Assembly: GCF_013177315.1 (NCBI RefSeq)
Contig: NZ_CP053661.1
Coordinates: forward strand, 3,224,001-3,288,000
Reading direction: 5' to 3'
DNA length: 64,000 bases
DNA from: Thermoleptolyngbya sichuanensis A183
Lineage (GTDB): Bacteria; Cyanobacteriota; Cyanobacteriia; Elainellales; Elainellaceae
How positions within the stretch are numbered: the stretch's first letter is position 1; the number at the start of each line of letters is the position of its first letter. Position numbers and translations under genes: made by a program. The notes below the pieces were generated by a model. It was not told the origin of the DNA, ran no database searches, and saw only the letters and a list, made by a program, of their open reading frames with translations. This document shows positions 37,539-46,697 of this stretch, one piece after another.

Positions 37539-39668
37539 CTAGACCATCTGAGCAATACGGTAGGGGCTGGTGAGCTTGCTCAACTGCTGGTTTAGCAGGC
37601 TGAGGAACAAGCCCACATCCGTCACCACGCCAACGGATTCTACCGAGCCGCGATCGCTCAGCTTTGTCACCACGGCCGGGTTGATGTCTACGCAGACCAT
37701 CTTCACGCCCGCCGGGGTCATGTTGCCCGCGCCGATGGAATGCAGCATGGAGGACAGCATCAGAATCAGGTCTGCGCCGCGAATTAGCTCGGCATATTCT
37801 GCCTGGGCTTTGAGCAAGTCCATCTGTGTGTCGGGCAGGGGGCCGTCATCGCGAATCGACCCCGCCAGCGAGAAAGGAACCTGGTGCTTGATGCACTCGT
37901 AGAAGATTCCGCTGGTCAGCACGCCCTGTTCTACTGCATTGGCAATACTGCCGCAGCGACGGATGGTGTTGATCGCCTTCAGGTGGTGGCGATGGCCGCC
38001 GCGCACCGACACGCCCCGCTTCATGTCCATACCCAGCGACGTGCCCATCATCGCCTGTTCAATATCGTGAACGGCGATCGCATTTCCGCCCAGCAGCGCC
38101 TGTACATAGCCCTCGCGGATTAATCGCGCCAAGTGTTCGCCGCCGCCTGTGTGAATCACCACGGGGCCAGCGACCACCACCACCTTGCCGCCTTGGTCGC
38201 GAATCCGGCGCAGATCCCAGGCGATTTGCTCGACCACCAGCTCGACGCGGCGCTCACTCGACACGCCCGACCCCATAAAGCTGAATTCCTTGTCGCCAGA
38301 GCCGCTGCCGTTTCGACTGTCGCGGGCATCGGGCTTGCGGACGGTGCGGATGCCCTCGACCCCCACCACAACGCGATCGCCCACCCGCAGATCCCTCAGC
38401 AGCTTGCACTCTGCCCTGGGGCCCTCCGGTGTTTGCGACACCACGATCGCCCCGTCCATGCGCTGGTTCTGCACGCGCACCCACTCACAGTTCACCCGCA
38501 CCTCCGTCGGGTAAATCGTGGTGACGTAGAAATCGTCGGGCGCAACGCCGTCCTGCGTCACGGTTTCCAGCGGGTTGTCGCACACTTCCTGGGGTTGAGG
38601 CACTGCACCCATGTCGATCAAGCCCGACATAATGCTCTCCATCACGTCGTGGGAGGGAGCCGACACCTTCACCTCCGCCGCCGACGTACTCTGGCGCTGT
38701 TCGCCCAGACGGAAGTTCAGCACCTGGAAGCTGCCGCCGCTTTCCACAATTAAATCCAGCGCATTGTTGATCAGACCCGAATCGAGCAAGTGTCCCTCTA
38801 GCTGAATCACGCGGCTCTCCACAGCGGCGATCGCCTGGTGCAGCGGCTCCAGCGGCTCCGTCACCCGCAGCGTCAGACACTTGGCCGCACCGCCTGCCTT
38901 CATAAACTCCGTCAGCGGCGTTTCCAACAGCACAAAGCCCAGATCCTGCATCCGCTGGCGCAGACCGTCGCTGGCCTTGTTCATAATGACCACCCGGTCG
39001 ATATTGACCGCGTTGCAGGCAAAGTTCACCGCATCGGCCTCTTCAATAGCGATGCGCTTGTGGGCGGGCACGCGCATCTCGATCAGGCGGTTAGAATAGG
39101 CATCAAACGCGGGCGGGTAATACAGCAAGTAGCCGTCCGTCAGCGGGCAAAAGCAGGTGTCGAGGTGATAGAAGCGCTCGTCCATCAGCCGCAGCGACAG
39201 CACTTCGATATCCAGCCATTTCGCCAAAAACGGGTGAGAATCTAGCTCCGAGCGGAAGCCATAGCCCGCCCACAGCCAGCGTCCTTCCCGATCCAGTAGG
39301 GCATCGCCCGCCCCCTCAAAAGGCAAATCCTTGGGTAGTTCATAAACCGTGTAGCCCTGTTCTTCAAACCAGGCCTTGAAAAACGGCTCCTCACCTTGGC
39401 GCTCTTTGTGATAGAAGCGGCTGAGGACGACCTTATCTTCTAGCACCAGCCCCGCGTTGGCGGTGAATACCATGTCGGGAACCCCGACCTGGGGCTTTAC
39501 TAGATCCACCGCTGCCCGGTCTTTGATTAGGTGATACAGCCCGTGCCACTGCTCAACGGCGCGATCGCGCGAGGATTTGTGGATATTGCCCTCCATCCAA
39601 GGATTAATCACATAATCCACGTCGTAGTGGTCGGGCGGGCACATCAAAAACCGAATGGCAGAGTTCAT
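37539..39668 (-). CDS. argZ: Arginine dihydrolase/ornithine cyclodeaminase ArgZ/AgrE
   Basis: A 709-residue bifunctional enzyme like Synechocystis ArgZ and Anabaena AgrE. The N-terminal guanidine-modifying domain converts arginine to ornithine and ammonia. Asn71 (FTANAG), His168 (FYHLDTCF) and catalytic Cys264 (GGAAKCLTLRV) are present at the known positions. The C-terminal domain, of the ornithine-cyclodeaminase type, has a nucleotide-binding region (VVVVAGPVVIHTGGGEHLAR) and LILMLSSMLHSIGAGNM. It turns ornithine into proline. It supports arginine and cyanophycin nitrogen recycling in the ornithine-ammonia cycle. Confidence 0.95.
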   Translation of the reverse strand: MNSAIRFLMCPPDHYDVDYVINPWMEGNIHKSSRDRAVEQWHGLYHLIKDRAAVDLVKPQVGVPDMVFTANAGLVLEDKVVLSRFYHKERQGEEPFFKAWFEEQGYTVYELPKDLPFEGAGDALLDREGRWLWAGYGFRSELDSHPFLAKWLDIEVLSLRLMDERFYHLDTCFCPLTDGYLLYYPPAFDAYSNRLIEMRVPAHKRIAIEEADAVNFACNAVNIDRVVIMNKASDGLRQRMQDLGFVLLETPLTEFMKAGGAAKCLTLRVTEPLEPLHQAIAAVESRVIQLEGHLLDSGLINNALDLIVESGGSFQVLNFRLGEQRQSTSAAEVKVSAPSHDVMESIMSGLIDMGAVPQPQEVCDNPLETVTQDGVAPDDFYVTTIYPTEVRVNCEWVRVQNQRMDGAIVVSQTPEGPRAECKLLRDLRVGDRVVVGVEGIRTVRKPDARDSRNGSGSGDKEFSFMGSGVSSERRVELVVEQIAWDLRRIRDQGGKVVVVAGPVVIHTGGGEHLARLIREGYVQALLGGNAIAVHDIEQAMMGTSLGMDMKRGVSVRGGHRHHLKAINTIRRCGSIANAVEQGVLTSGIFYECIKHQVPFSLAGSIRDDGPLPDTQMDLLKAQAEYAELIRGADLILMLSSMLHSIGAGNMTPAGVKMVCVDINPAVVTKLSDRGSVESVGVVTDVGLFLSLLNQQLSKLTSPYRIAQMV

Positions 39669-40122
39669 GGTAGGTCAGGGGTTAAGGACTAAGGATTGGG
39701 GGTTAAAGGAGAGATGAGCTGGCGGAGATTAGCTGGCGTAGATTATGCTTGCCATGACTTGTGGCAAAGCCCTGGCAACAATCGGAATCAGTCGCAGGGG
39801 CGATCGCCCAACCAGCCTCTACAAAGCTGGATATCTGGATCTAGAATCCAAGTGAATCTACGTGCCTTTGCAGGGGCTAACTGGCGCTGCCCAACGGCTG
39901 TTTTCGGGGTCTTTTCGCGGTCTATTCTATGGATTCAGTCACGACACAAAGTCGATCTAACATTTTAGTACGCTTGGTGAGGGGTGCTGGCTATTGTCAA
40001 GATGTGTGGATATTCTTAGCGATTGCTTTGAATCCTGTCATGTTTAGACAGAATTAATGCCCGGTATCACTGCCCACGCGATTCATGACCACAAATTATT
40101 TGGCAAATTATTCGGCAAACAC
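39669..40122. other. Intergenic region upstream of argZ
   Basis: About 450 bp holding the likely argZ promoter on the minus strand and the 3' end of the membrane-protein gene. No gene or strong structure is seen. Confidence 0.4.
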
Positions 40123-41598
40123 TTACGCATCGGAATATTCCGAGGAATGTTCCAAATCGGGCGGCAAGAAGCCAGCCTGAGCAATTTCATACAGGTGGCG
40201 ATTGTTGTCGCGCAGCGCTTCGATATCCTGTTCCGAAATCTGGCGAACGTAGCTAATCTTGATTTCTTCTAGTAGGTCGGCCAGCAGGTTTTCTAGCTCG
40301 CGAGATGTGTCGCCTTCGCGCAGTTGTTGCCGCAGGGTTTTACCCGCCCGATCAACTAAATTTCGAGTTAGCTCTACGCCCTTGGGGTCGTCGAGCGCCG
40401 TCACTAGGCTGCCGTAGGCCGTTTGGGTCGCATTAGACACCAGCCGCTCGCTCATCTGGTGGGGCAGCGCGTTGACCCCCGGCATCCGGCTAAGCCCCCG
40501 ATAGACCGGTGATTGCTCCAAGACGCTGGTCAGCGTGTAGTGCAGCAGCGCTTCGATGTCTGGGCGCAGGGCAGGCAAGACCTGATGCACAGTGAGATGG
40601 GCGATTTGGCGGGCGATTTCTTCGACTTCGTTAACGCCCGTCACGTCTACGTATCGCATCCGCGTGTCGGGATTGAGCAGCAGCTTGGTCAGCCCACCCT
40701 GCCGCAAAAAGTCTTGGGCCTGTTCGATTACCCGCAGCACGACAACCTCGGTCAGTTGCACGGCAAAGTAGCTGGCGATCGCCAGACTGACCCGACTTTG
40801 GAGCGATCGTATCGGCAGCAGCCCCGACTGATCCAGCCGAACCACCGTCGGAATCACGCGCAGCCATCGCCAAATCGGCAGAAACAGCAGCAGGTCATAC
40901 CAGCGCCACAGGATCACATCAAACCAGTTGGTGCGGCGATAGCGATGGTAGAGATGCCACAGCCGGAGGCCCAGATCCACCGCAAATAGTCCCATAAACC
41001 AGAGGTCAATGCGCCAAAAGCGATCGATGGGTCGTCCGTTTTCGTCAACACCGCGATAGTAGTTGCGCTGGAGCAGTGGCTCGATTTCGCGGTCAAAAAA
41101 GGCGATCGCTCGGTCTTCGCCAATCTGCTCCAGATAGGCACGACTCCAAAAGGTGCGAAACGCCTGCCGCGACGAGTCCGTGCCCACAAACCGCCGCATC
41201 CGGTGCTTGAGGCGCTCCAGTTGCCCCGTTTTGCCCGCCAGGTTGAAGGGGTTTTCGTCGATTAGCTCATCGCTGCGATCGCGCAAATTTCTCAGCAGCG
41301 CCTCCGACTCCGGCGAACCCAAGTCTGCGTCCCATAGCTTGGCCGCCTGCTCCAAATAGCCCTCGGTGACGCGATGCGGCTCAATACCTTTATAAGTTTC
41401 GCCATACCAGGCTGTGAATTGCGGAAAAAATCGCAGGTAGTAGTCGCGCAGCGGGATGTAACTCGTATCTACCAACACCAGCAGCAAGTTCAGCAGCACC
41501 ACCAGCGCCATTGCACGATCCAGCCAGCGCACCAGCGGCCGCGACGGACTTTTTGCTCTAAAAGTTGCCTTAAAAGATGTTCTGGAAGGATTGACCAT
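40123..41598 (-). CDS. Conserved membrane protein of unknown function
   Basis: A 491-residue protein with membrane helices near residues 27-45 (MALVVLLNLLLVLVDTSYI) and about 195-270 (IDLWFMGLFAVDLGLRLWHL, FDVILWRWYDLLLFLPIWRW). This resembles part of a voltage-sensor-like layout with charged helices, but there is no pore loop. The C-terminal half is soluble and helical (TRNLVDRAGKTLRQQLREGD, LLADLLEEIKISYVRQISEQ). The ATG at 41598 (MVNPSRTSF) is chosen; the 28 codons upstream look unrelated. I do not recognise its function. Confidence 0.75.
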   Translation of the reverse strand: MVNPSRTSFKATFRAKSPSRPLVRWLDRAMALVVLLNLLLVLVDTSYIPLRDYYLRFFPQFTAWYGETYKGIEPHRVTEGYLEQAAKLWDADLGSPESEALLRNLRDRSDELIDENPFNLAGKTGQLERLKHRMRRFVGTDSSRQAFRTFWSRAYLEQIGEDRAIAFFDREIEPLLQRNYYRGVDENGRPIDRFWRIDLWFMGLFAVDLGLRLWHLYHRYRRTNWFDVILWRWYDLLLFLPIWRWLRVIPTVVRLDQSGLLPIRSLQSRVSLAIASYFAVQLTEVVVLRVIEQAQDFLRQGGLTKLLLNPDTRMRYVDVTGVNEVEEIARQIAHLTVHQVLPALRPDIEALLHYTLTSVLEQSPVYRGLSRMPGVNALPHQMSERLVSNATQTAYGSLVTALDDPKGVELTRNLVDRAGKTLRQQLREGDTSRELENLLADLLEEIKISYVRQISEQDIEALRDNNRHLYEIAQAGFLPPDLEHSSEYSDA

Positions 41599-41813
41599 AC
41601 CTGCCTTACGCCTTACCGCCCCGCATTCAGTTCCCACCCTATTGAAGTACGAAATGCACGGGTTGTCCTCCGGCAAAAGCAATGTTTTGGTCTAACAGAG
41701 GTTCCTCTGCCACGGGGGGAAGAGATTGGCAGCAGGTTTGCCAGTGCGTCTCCTCGACGCAGAACTTCTGTGAAGTAGCAGTCCAATCCGGGAATGATAA
41801 ATCTGGCGAGCTA

Positions 41814-42849
41814 TAGCGTTTTTCATTCTGGCGAGGCATAGTAACAGCAATGGGAGAACCAATTCTGTAGGTCATTCAATGACACTTGGGAGAAGGACTC
41901 CTCAATGGCTTTGTCTAGATCAAGATAGCTCCGTGCCCCAAGGGAGCGCAGAATACTCTTAATCTTTGAAAAGCAATTCTCGATGGGTGAAAAGTCCGGC
42001 GAGTACGGCGGTAGAAACATCAGTTTAGCACCTGCATCCTCAATCAACCTCCTAACTTCTTCACCAAGATGAATCGAGCAGTTATCCATGATGACACATG
42101 CCCCTTTCCACAACTTAGGAACGAGTCTCTGGGAAATGAAGGCTTCAAAGGTAAGTCCATCGACTGAACCGATGAGATTGGAATAGGTAATTACCTTTTT
42201 AAGGCTAATTGCACCAAGAATCGAGACCCGTTTCCCTCGTTTGCTGGGACGCTTGCCATGGGCTCGTTTTCCTTTCGGGGCACGTGCCCGGAGTCGAGTC
42301 AAAGCCAGGTTCACTCCTGATTCGTCAATAAAGATTAAGTCTTGAGCCAGGAATCCTCGAACCAGTTGCCAAAATTTGACTCGTTCGATTTGCACCCGTT
42401 CAGTTTCCTTTTTGTCGGGATACAGCGTTTTTTTTAAGGGTTAAGTTCAGTTTCTCTAACATACGAAACATCGTCGAAACGCCAATCCGAACACCGACCC
42501 TTTGTTCCAGCAAGTCACACAACTCTGCCAATGTCGCGTCATGATTTGATTCAGCAATCGTTTTTAGGATCTCTAGTTGCTCATTACTTAATTTGGTTGG
42601 CGTTTGCTCAGTGCGGCGTTTGGGGGCAATCTCACCTGTTTCCCGATATTGTTTGATCAGCTTTCGCACGAAACTGTAAGCAACTCGAAATTGTTGAGCG
42701 ATTTGACGTTGCGACGTATTCCCTTCAATGTAGACATCAATAATTTTTTGTCTAAGATCTAGTGAGTAGGGTCGCATTTGAGTTAAGGGTAAAGTAAATT
42801 CACTGAATAGATTATATCAAAATACGCCTCACTAGGCTAGAAATTGCTA
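41814..42849 (-). mobile_element. IS630-family insertion sequence (first)
   Basis: A 1,036-bp element flanked by TA (41812-41813 and 42850-42851), the normal IS630/Tc1-mariner target. The ends are imperfect inverted repeats of about 25 bp: TAGCGTTTTTCATTCTGGCG at the left and TAGCAATTTCTAGCCTAGTG on the other strand at the right. It contains one transposase split into two frames. It sits between the membrane-protein gene and the broken CsgG-like gene. Confidence 0.85.
41823..42777 (-). CDS. IS630-family transposase, two frames
   Basis: The first frame (42777-42400) gives the paired HTH DNA-binding part: MRPYSLDLRQKIIDVYIEGN, then IAQQFRVAYSFVRKLIKQYR. The second (42395-41823) gives the DDE catalytic part, with DLIFIDESGVNL, CVIMDNCSIHLG and FLPPYSPDFSPIENCFSKIK. 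The two join at an A8 run (T8 at 42428-42435 on the plus strand). The needed shift is +1 (equivalently -2), after which KKTLYPDKKETERVQIER bridges them. Slippage expression or a disabling indel are both possible. Confidence 0.83.
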
Positions 42850-42978
42850 TATAAACCCTGACCTGTTGAATACTAAATCCTCAACAGTCGGGGTTAACCC
42901 TTTGCCAGCAATAAGCAGGGCGATCGCCCTGCCCTCATGATCGTCGCGCACGATATCCGTATTCACTCTGTAATTTCT

Positions 42979-43251
42979 ATGCCCAAAAGAGCGATGAGTC
43001 ACTTACAATCTAGCCTTGCGATTCTGTTTGCTGGAACTTTGTGTATCGGGGGAATGGATTTGCTGATGCTTGCATCCCCCGCAACTGCTGCTCCGATGCA
43101 AGTCGAAGCAACCAAACGAGAGCGCCAGCGGGTCGTGGTTCTGGATTTTGACTATTCTGCAACCAGCGACACTAACTATTATTGGTCTTACTGGAGACGG
43201 GGAAATGCATCGGGCATTAGCGATTTGATTGTCGATGCCCTAGTGGATTGA
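42979..43251 (+). pseudogene. CsgG-like gene, 5' fragment
   Basis: The N-terminal part of an exported CsgG/HfaB-like protein: a signal region (SSLAILFAGTLCIGGMDLLM) followed by RQRVVVLDFDYSATSDTN and SGISDLIVDALVD. A TGA at 43249-43251 stops it. The frame after it reads GDYIVLDNSIVGG, which still matches the family, so that TGA is a nonsense mutation. The gene continues at 45,077 behind an IS110-family element. The upstream ATG at 42937 is possible, but 42979 (MPKRAM) leads better into the signal peptide. Confidence 0.75.
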
Positions 43252-43269
43252 GGAGACTACATCGTTCTA

Positions 43270-43627
43270 GACAACAGCATAGTTGGCGGAAGACGGCAGG
43301 GCTTTTATGGGGAGACAGAACCGCAACAGAGAGGAGACGACCATGCAGTGAGCGACAGTCAGATGTCTACTAACATATCGCTTCGCTCCTCTCATAGAGA
43401 TCGCTAAGAGCCAGAGAAATGGTAATAGGAAAAGGAACTGGGCTAGGGATTGAGGACGACCATCCAACGTCAGACATCTCGATGTCTACTAACATATTGC
43501 ATCGCCTCAACCTTGACCAGCTTCCTTCAACGAATTCTCAGGGAGTGGTGACAGACACCTTCCATAATCTCTTCGCTCAGAAGCAGGCAGCCCAGTTCCA
43601 GACAACAAACTATCCCCAACTTAGCTG
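43270..43627 (+). ncRNA. Candidate IS110 bridge RNA region
   Basis: The roughly 350 bp of non-coding DNA before the IS110 transposase is where the bridge RNA of IS110-group elements lies. It contains an imperfect duplication: GAGGAGACGACCAT and GATGTCTACTAACATAT at 43331-43387, and GAGGACGACCAT and GATGTCTACTAACATAT again at 43452-43497. A small hairpin, GACATCTCGATGTC (about 43473-43486), lies in the second copy. The assignment is by position and by known IS110 biology, not by a covariance match. Confidence 0.45.
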
Positions 43628-44953
43628 ATGGAAAGAACCTTTGTCGCCTACATCGGCATTGACTGGTCAGATCGCAAACACGACATCTGTCTGTACGACC
43701 CCGAGAGCGCACAGCGAGAATACAGCGTGATTGGCGCTCAACCGCAAGAGATTGCCAACTGGGTTGCGACCTTGCAACAGCGATACGGCAACAGCCCAAT
43801 TGCCATCTGCCTGGAGCAAAAGCGAGGACCCCTGATTTACGCGCTGTGCCAGTACGACAACCTAGTGCTGTTTCCCATCAATCCGCGCACGGTTTCTAAC
43901 TATCGACGAGCCTTTCAGCCCTCACGAGCAAAATCAGACCCCGTAGATGCCCAGATTTTGATTGAGCTGCTGCTCAAGCACCCAGACAAGATCCCCCCGT
44001 GGCAAGCCGCATCTTGTGAACTGCGAGCGTTGCGGCAGTGGAGTGAATCCCGCCGCATGCTGGTGGGAGAGAAGGTACGACTGACCAATCGCATCACCGC
44101 TGCTTTGAAAAACTTTTATCCTCAAGTGCTGGAGTGGTTTGAGGATAAAGACACCCAAGTGTTTTGTGACTTTATCACTCAATACCCTGACCTCCACTCT
44201 GCCCAAGCGGTTTCGGCTGAGGAATTGACTCTGTTCTTCCAGTCTCATCGAGTCATCCGCCGGAGCGCCATTGAGCGGCGCATTCACCAAATCCAAACCG
44301 CTGGCATCCCCCTGACAGAAGACCCAGGGATTGTTGAACCGATGCAATGGCTGGTGCAAACGCTGGTGATTCAGCTCAAGGCGCTGTTGCATCGACTCGA
44401 TGAGTTAAATCAAACGATTGAGCAATTGTTTCAGTCTTTGCCAGATGCGGCGTTTTTCGATGCTTTACCCGGAGCAGGACCCCATCTTGCGCCCCGGCTA
44501 CTGATTGCGTTTGGCGATGACCGCAGTCGCTTCGGCAGCGCCCAGGCGTTTATGAGCTATATCGGCATTGCACCCGTCAAAGAGGAGAGTGGCAAGAAAC
44601 GCTGGACGCATTGGCGCTGGAGTTGTCCAAAGTTCTTGCGGCAGTCCTTTGTAGAGTGGGCTGACCAGTCGCGGCGGCACTCATCGTGGGCCAATGCGTT
44701 CTATCAGCAGCAGCGGCGATCCGGCAAAAGTCATCCCAAAGCGATTCGCGCTCTGGCGTATAAGTGGGGACGGATTCTCTGGCGCTGCTGGCAAGACCGA
44801 GTGCCCTATGACGAAGACCGCTATCTGGCGGCGCTCCAGCGCAAGAGGTCACCACTGGCGGTAATGCTAGTTCAAAGCGCTGCTGAAGTGACGACGAGTG
44901 CAGGAGGTGAGTGCAGTAATTCTAGGGTTCAAGTTACGCTAAAAGACACATGA
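43628..44953 (+). CDS. IS110-family DEDD transposase
   Basis: A 441-residue transposase. The RuvC-like DEDD domain has YIGIDWSDRKHD, ICLEQKRGPLIYAL and KSDPVDAQILIELL. The C-terminal transposase_20 domain has LPGAGPHLAPRLLIAFG, then AFMSYIGIAPVKEESGKKR, holding the catalytic Ser. Complete by length. Elements of this family usually leave no target duplication and are directed by a bridge RNA. The element has split a CsgG-like gene; its exact ends are not fixed here because IS110 has no clear inverted repeats. Confidence 0.92.
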   Translation: MERTFVAYIGIDWSDRKHDICLYDPESAQREYSVIGAQPQEIANWVATLQQRYGNSPIAICLEQKRGPLIYALCQYDNLVLFPINPRTVSNYRRAFQPSRAKSDPVDAQILIELLLKHPDKIPPWQAASCELRALRQWSESRRMLVGEKVRLTNRITAALKNFYPQVLEWFEDKDTQVFCDFITQYPDLHSAQAVSAEELTLFFQSHRVIRRSAIERRIHQIQTAGIPLTEDPGIVEPMQWLVQTLVIQLKALLHRLDELNQTIEQLFQSLPDAAFFDALPGAGPHLAPRLLIAFGDDRSRFGSAQAFMSYIGIAPVKEESGKKRWTHWRWSCPKFLRQSFVEWADQSRRHSSWANAFYQQQRRSGKSHPKAIRALAYKWGRILWRCWQDRVPYDEDRYLAALQRKRSPLAVMLVQSAAEVTTSAGGECSNSRVQVTLKDT

Positions 44954-45076
44954 CAGTTCAACAAATGGAACGTATTTAGGAATGAAACATTTAATGCAAT
45001 GTAGCCAACCTCGGGCTGGCTTATGGTTTGCTGCGTTTAGAGTCTGTGCATCAATTTACTCAGTACCTTTTCACGG

Positions 45077-45466
45077 TTGACTGTTGACTCCGTCTCCCTC
45101 AGGGCCTATGTTACTGACGTATCAACAGCCGTTGCCATCGGCCGCGAACTCGGCGTTGACTATGTGATTATGGGTTCGGTCACGGAGTTTAATATATCTA
45201 CCGAAAGGTCAGGGGGTGGATTTTTAGGAATCGGCGTAGGACAGCGGGAAACCACTGCCAATGTCGCGTTAACGGCTCGCATGATCAGCACGGCAGATGG
45301 CGCTATCGTGGACACAATGCGTGGGAGAGGCTCGGCGGGCGATCGCTCTTCCAGTGTTTCCATCGTCGGCATTGGCGGCGGCTCTGATAGAAACCGTGAA
45401 GATGAGTTAATGAGTCGGGCAGTTGAGCAGGCGATTGCCTCCCTAGTAGAGGATATGAATCGCTAG
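45077..45466 (+). pseudogene. CsgG-like gene, 3' fragment
   Basis: The continuation of the broken gene that starts at 42,979. It reads TDVSTAVAIGRELGVDYVIM, GSVTEFNIS, a glycine-rich loop and the end VEQAIASLVEDMNR, all typical of the CsgG/curli-assembly domain. There is no own start with a good ribosome site; the first codon in frame is TTG. Its N-terminal half lies behind the IS110 insertion. The intact protein would have been a secreted or outer-membrane assembly protein. Confidence 0.75.
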
Positions 45467-45557
45467 GTGTATCTCGCCAGGTGTATCTCGCTTGTATCTC
45501 ACAAAGAGAGGGCTTGATGCTTTGAGCGCGACGCGCCTGGAAAGCCAGCTTCTAAGA

Positions 45558-45836
45558 CAGAACCTAGGCACTGTTTTAAAACTCTCTAGGTCATTGATTG
45601 CCCTGAGTCGATCCCCCTCCTTAAAAAGGGGGACTTCCGGAGTGGCCCGGCTCGGTTCCCCCCTTGTTAAGGGGGGCTGGGGGGATCAAACAGAACCTAG
45701 GCACTGTTTTAAAACTCTCTTTAAAGCTCTCTAGGTCATTGATTGCCCTGAGTCGATCCCCCTCCTTAAAAAGAGGGACTTCCGGAGTGGCCCGGCTCGG
45801 TTCCCCCCTTGTTAAGGGGGGCTAGGGGGGATCAGA
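45558..45836. repeat. Tandemly duplicated C-run/G-run repeat
   Basis: Two copies in direct orientation, 45558-45690 and 45691-45836, each starting CAGAACCTAGGCACTG. Each contains GATCCCCCTCCTTAAAAAG, then CTTCCGGAGTGGCCCGGCTC and CCCCCCTTGTTAAGGGGGG. The second copy has an extra TTTAAAGCTCTC. The palindromic core matches the one in the element at 33.1 kb. High identity suggests a recent duplication. Confidence 0.87.
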
Positions 45837-46104
45837 GGGTTTTAAAACACGCCCTAGCCAACTCGGACTGCCTGTACCTAAGTCACTGACTTGCTAGAGG
45901 AAAGAGGGGTATGCCTCGCAGTGGAGCGTAAAGTGCGCGGCCATTCGAGCTACCCCTTTGTGGTTCTTAGCACAGGGACAGTTATCACAGACTATACAGA
46001 CTATTCAGAAAGCTCTGGATATTAGGTCAACATTGTTGAATATTTCGGCTTTTCCAAAATACTTTATGGGACATTAAAAACAACCTGCCAGAGGAGACAT
46101 TTCC

Positions 46105-46479
46105 ATGAACACGCTGTATGAAAAACTGGGTGGCGCGGCGGCGGTGGATTTAGCAGTCGAGAAGTTTTACGAGAAGGTTTTGGCAGACGAGCGGGTTCAA
46201 CACTTCTTTGCTCATACAGACATGGCACAGCAAAAGCGCCATCAAAAAGCGTTTATGACCTACGCCTTTGGGGGGGCTAATCACTGGAACGGTCGGCCGA
46301 TGAGAGATGCCCACAGCAGCTTGGTTGCGGAGATGGGGTTAACGGATCACCATTTTGATGCGATCGCCGAAGATCTGGTCGCCACGCTGGTCGAGCTAGA
46401 GGTTCCCCAAGCCCTAATTGACGAGGTGGTGGAAATTGTGGGATCTGTTGCCCATCGCAACGATGTTTTGAATCGCTAA
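46105..46479 (+). CDS. glbN: Group I truncated haemoglobin GlbN
   Basis: A 124-residue 2-on-2 haemoglobin, the same length as Synechocystis GlbN. The proximal His70 (RDAHSSLV) is present, as are His46 (distal) and His117, which forms the covalent haem link in Synechocystis GlbN. LYEKLGG at the start and TYAFGG in the middle are conserved. It probably protects against nitric oxide or reactive nitrogen species in the cytosol. A GAGGAG site lies seven bases before the ATG. It stands alone between repeats. Confidence 0.95.
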   Translation: MNTLYEKLGGAAAVDLAVEKFYEKVLADERVQHFFAHTDMAQQKRHQKAFMTYAFGGANHWNGRPMRDAHSSLVAEMGLTDHHFDAIAEDLVATLVELEVPQALIDEVVEIVGSVAHRNDVLNR

Positions 46480-46509
46480 AAGTTTTGAATTACTTGATCC
46501 AAGAAAGCC

Positions 46510-46599
46510 AGGACTTACGCACTTGCGATAAGCTCTCTGGATTTTGGACAATTTCTCGCGGGCTGCGCCCGCGAGAAATTGTCCAACTGCGTAAGTCCT
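46510..46599. repeat. Dispersed palindromic repeat, copy 5
   Basis: A 90-bp copy with perfect AGGACTTACGCA / TGCGTAAGTCCT ends and the full inner hairpin, in the same orientation as copies 1 and 2. Directly 3' of glbN, where it could also end transcription. Confidence 0.9.
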
Positions 46600-46697
46600 A
46601 AAGGCAATAACTTGGCGATGAATTTGGCAAAATTGGGGTGAAGAGGCAGGGTGAACGGGTTTTAACTCTGTAAAGTTGATTTGTGTCCTCTTTCCCG

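Noticed and set aside
38133-38753. A 206-codon plus-strand ORF rich in His and Arg
   Set aside because: Antisense shadow of the argZ/agrE coding frame.
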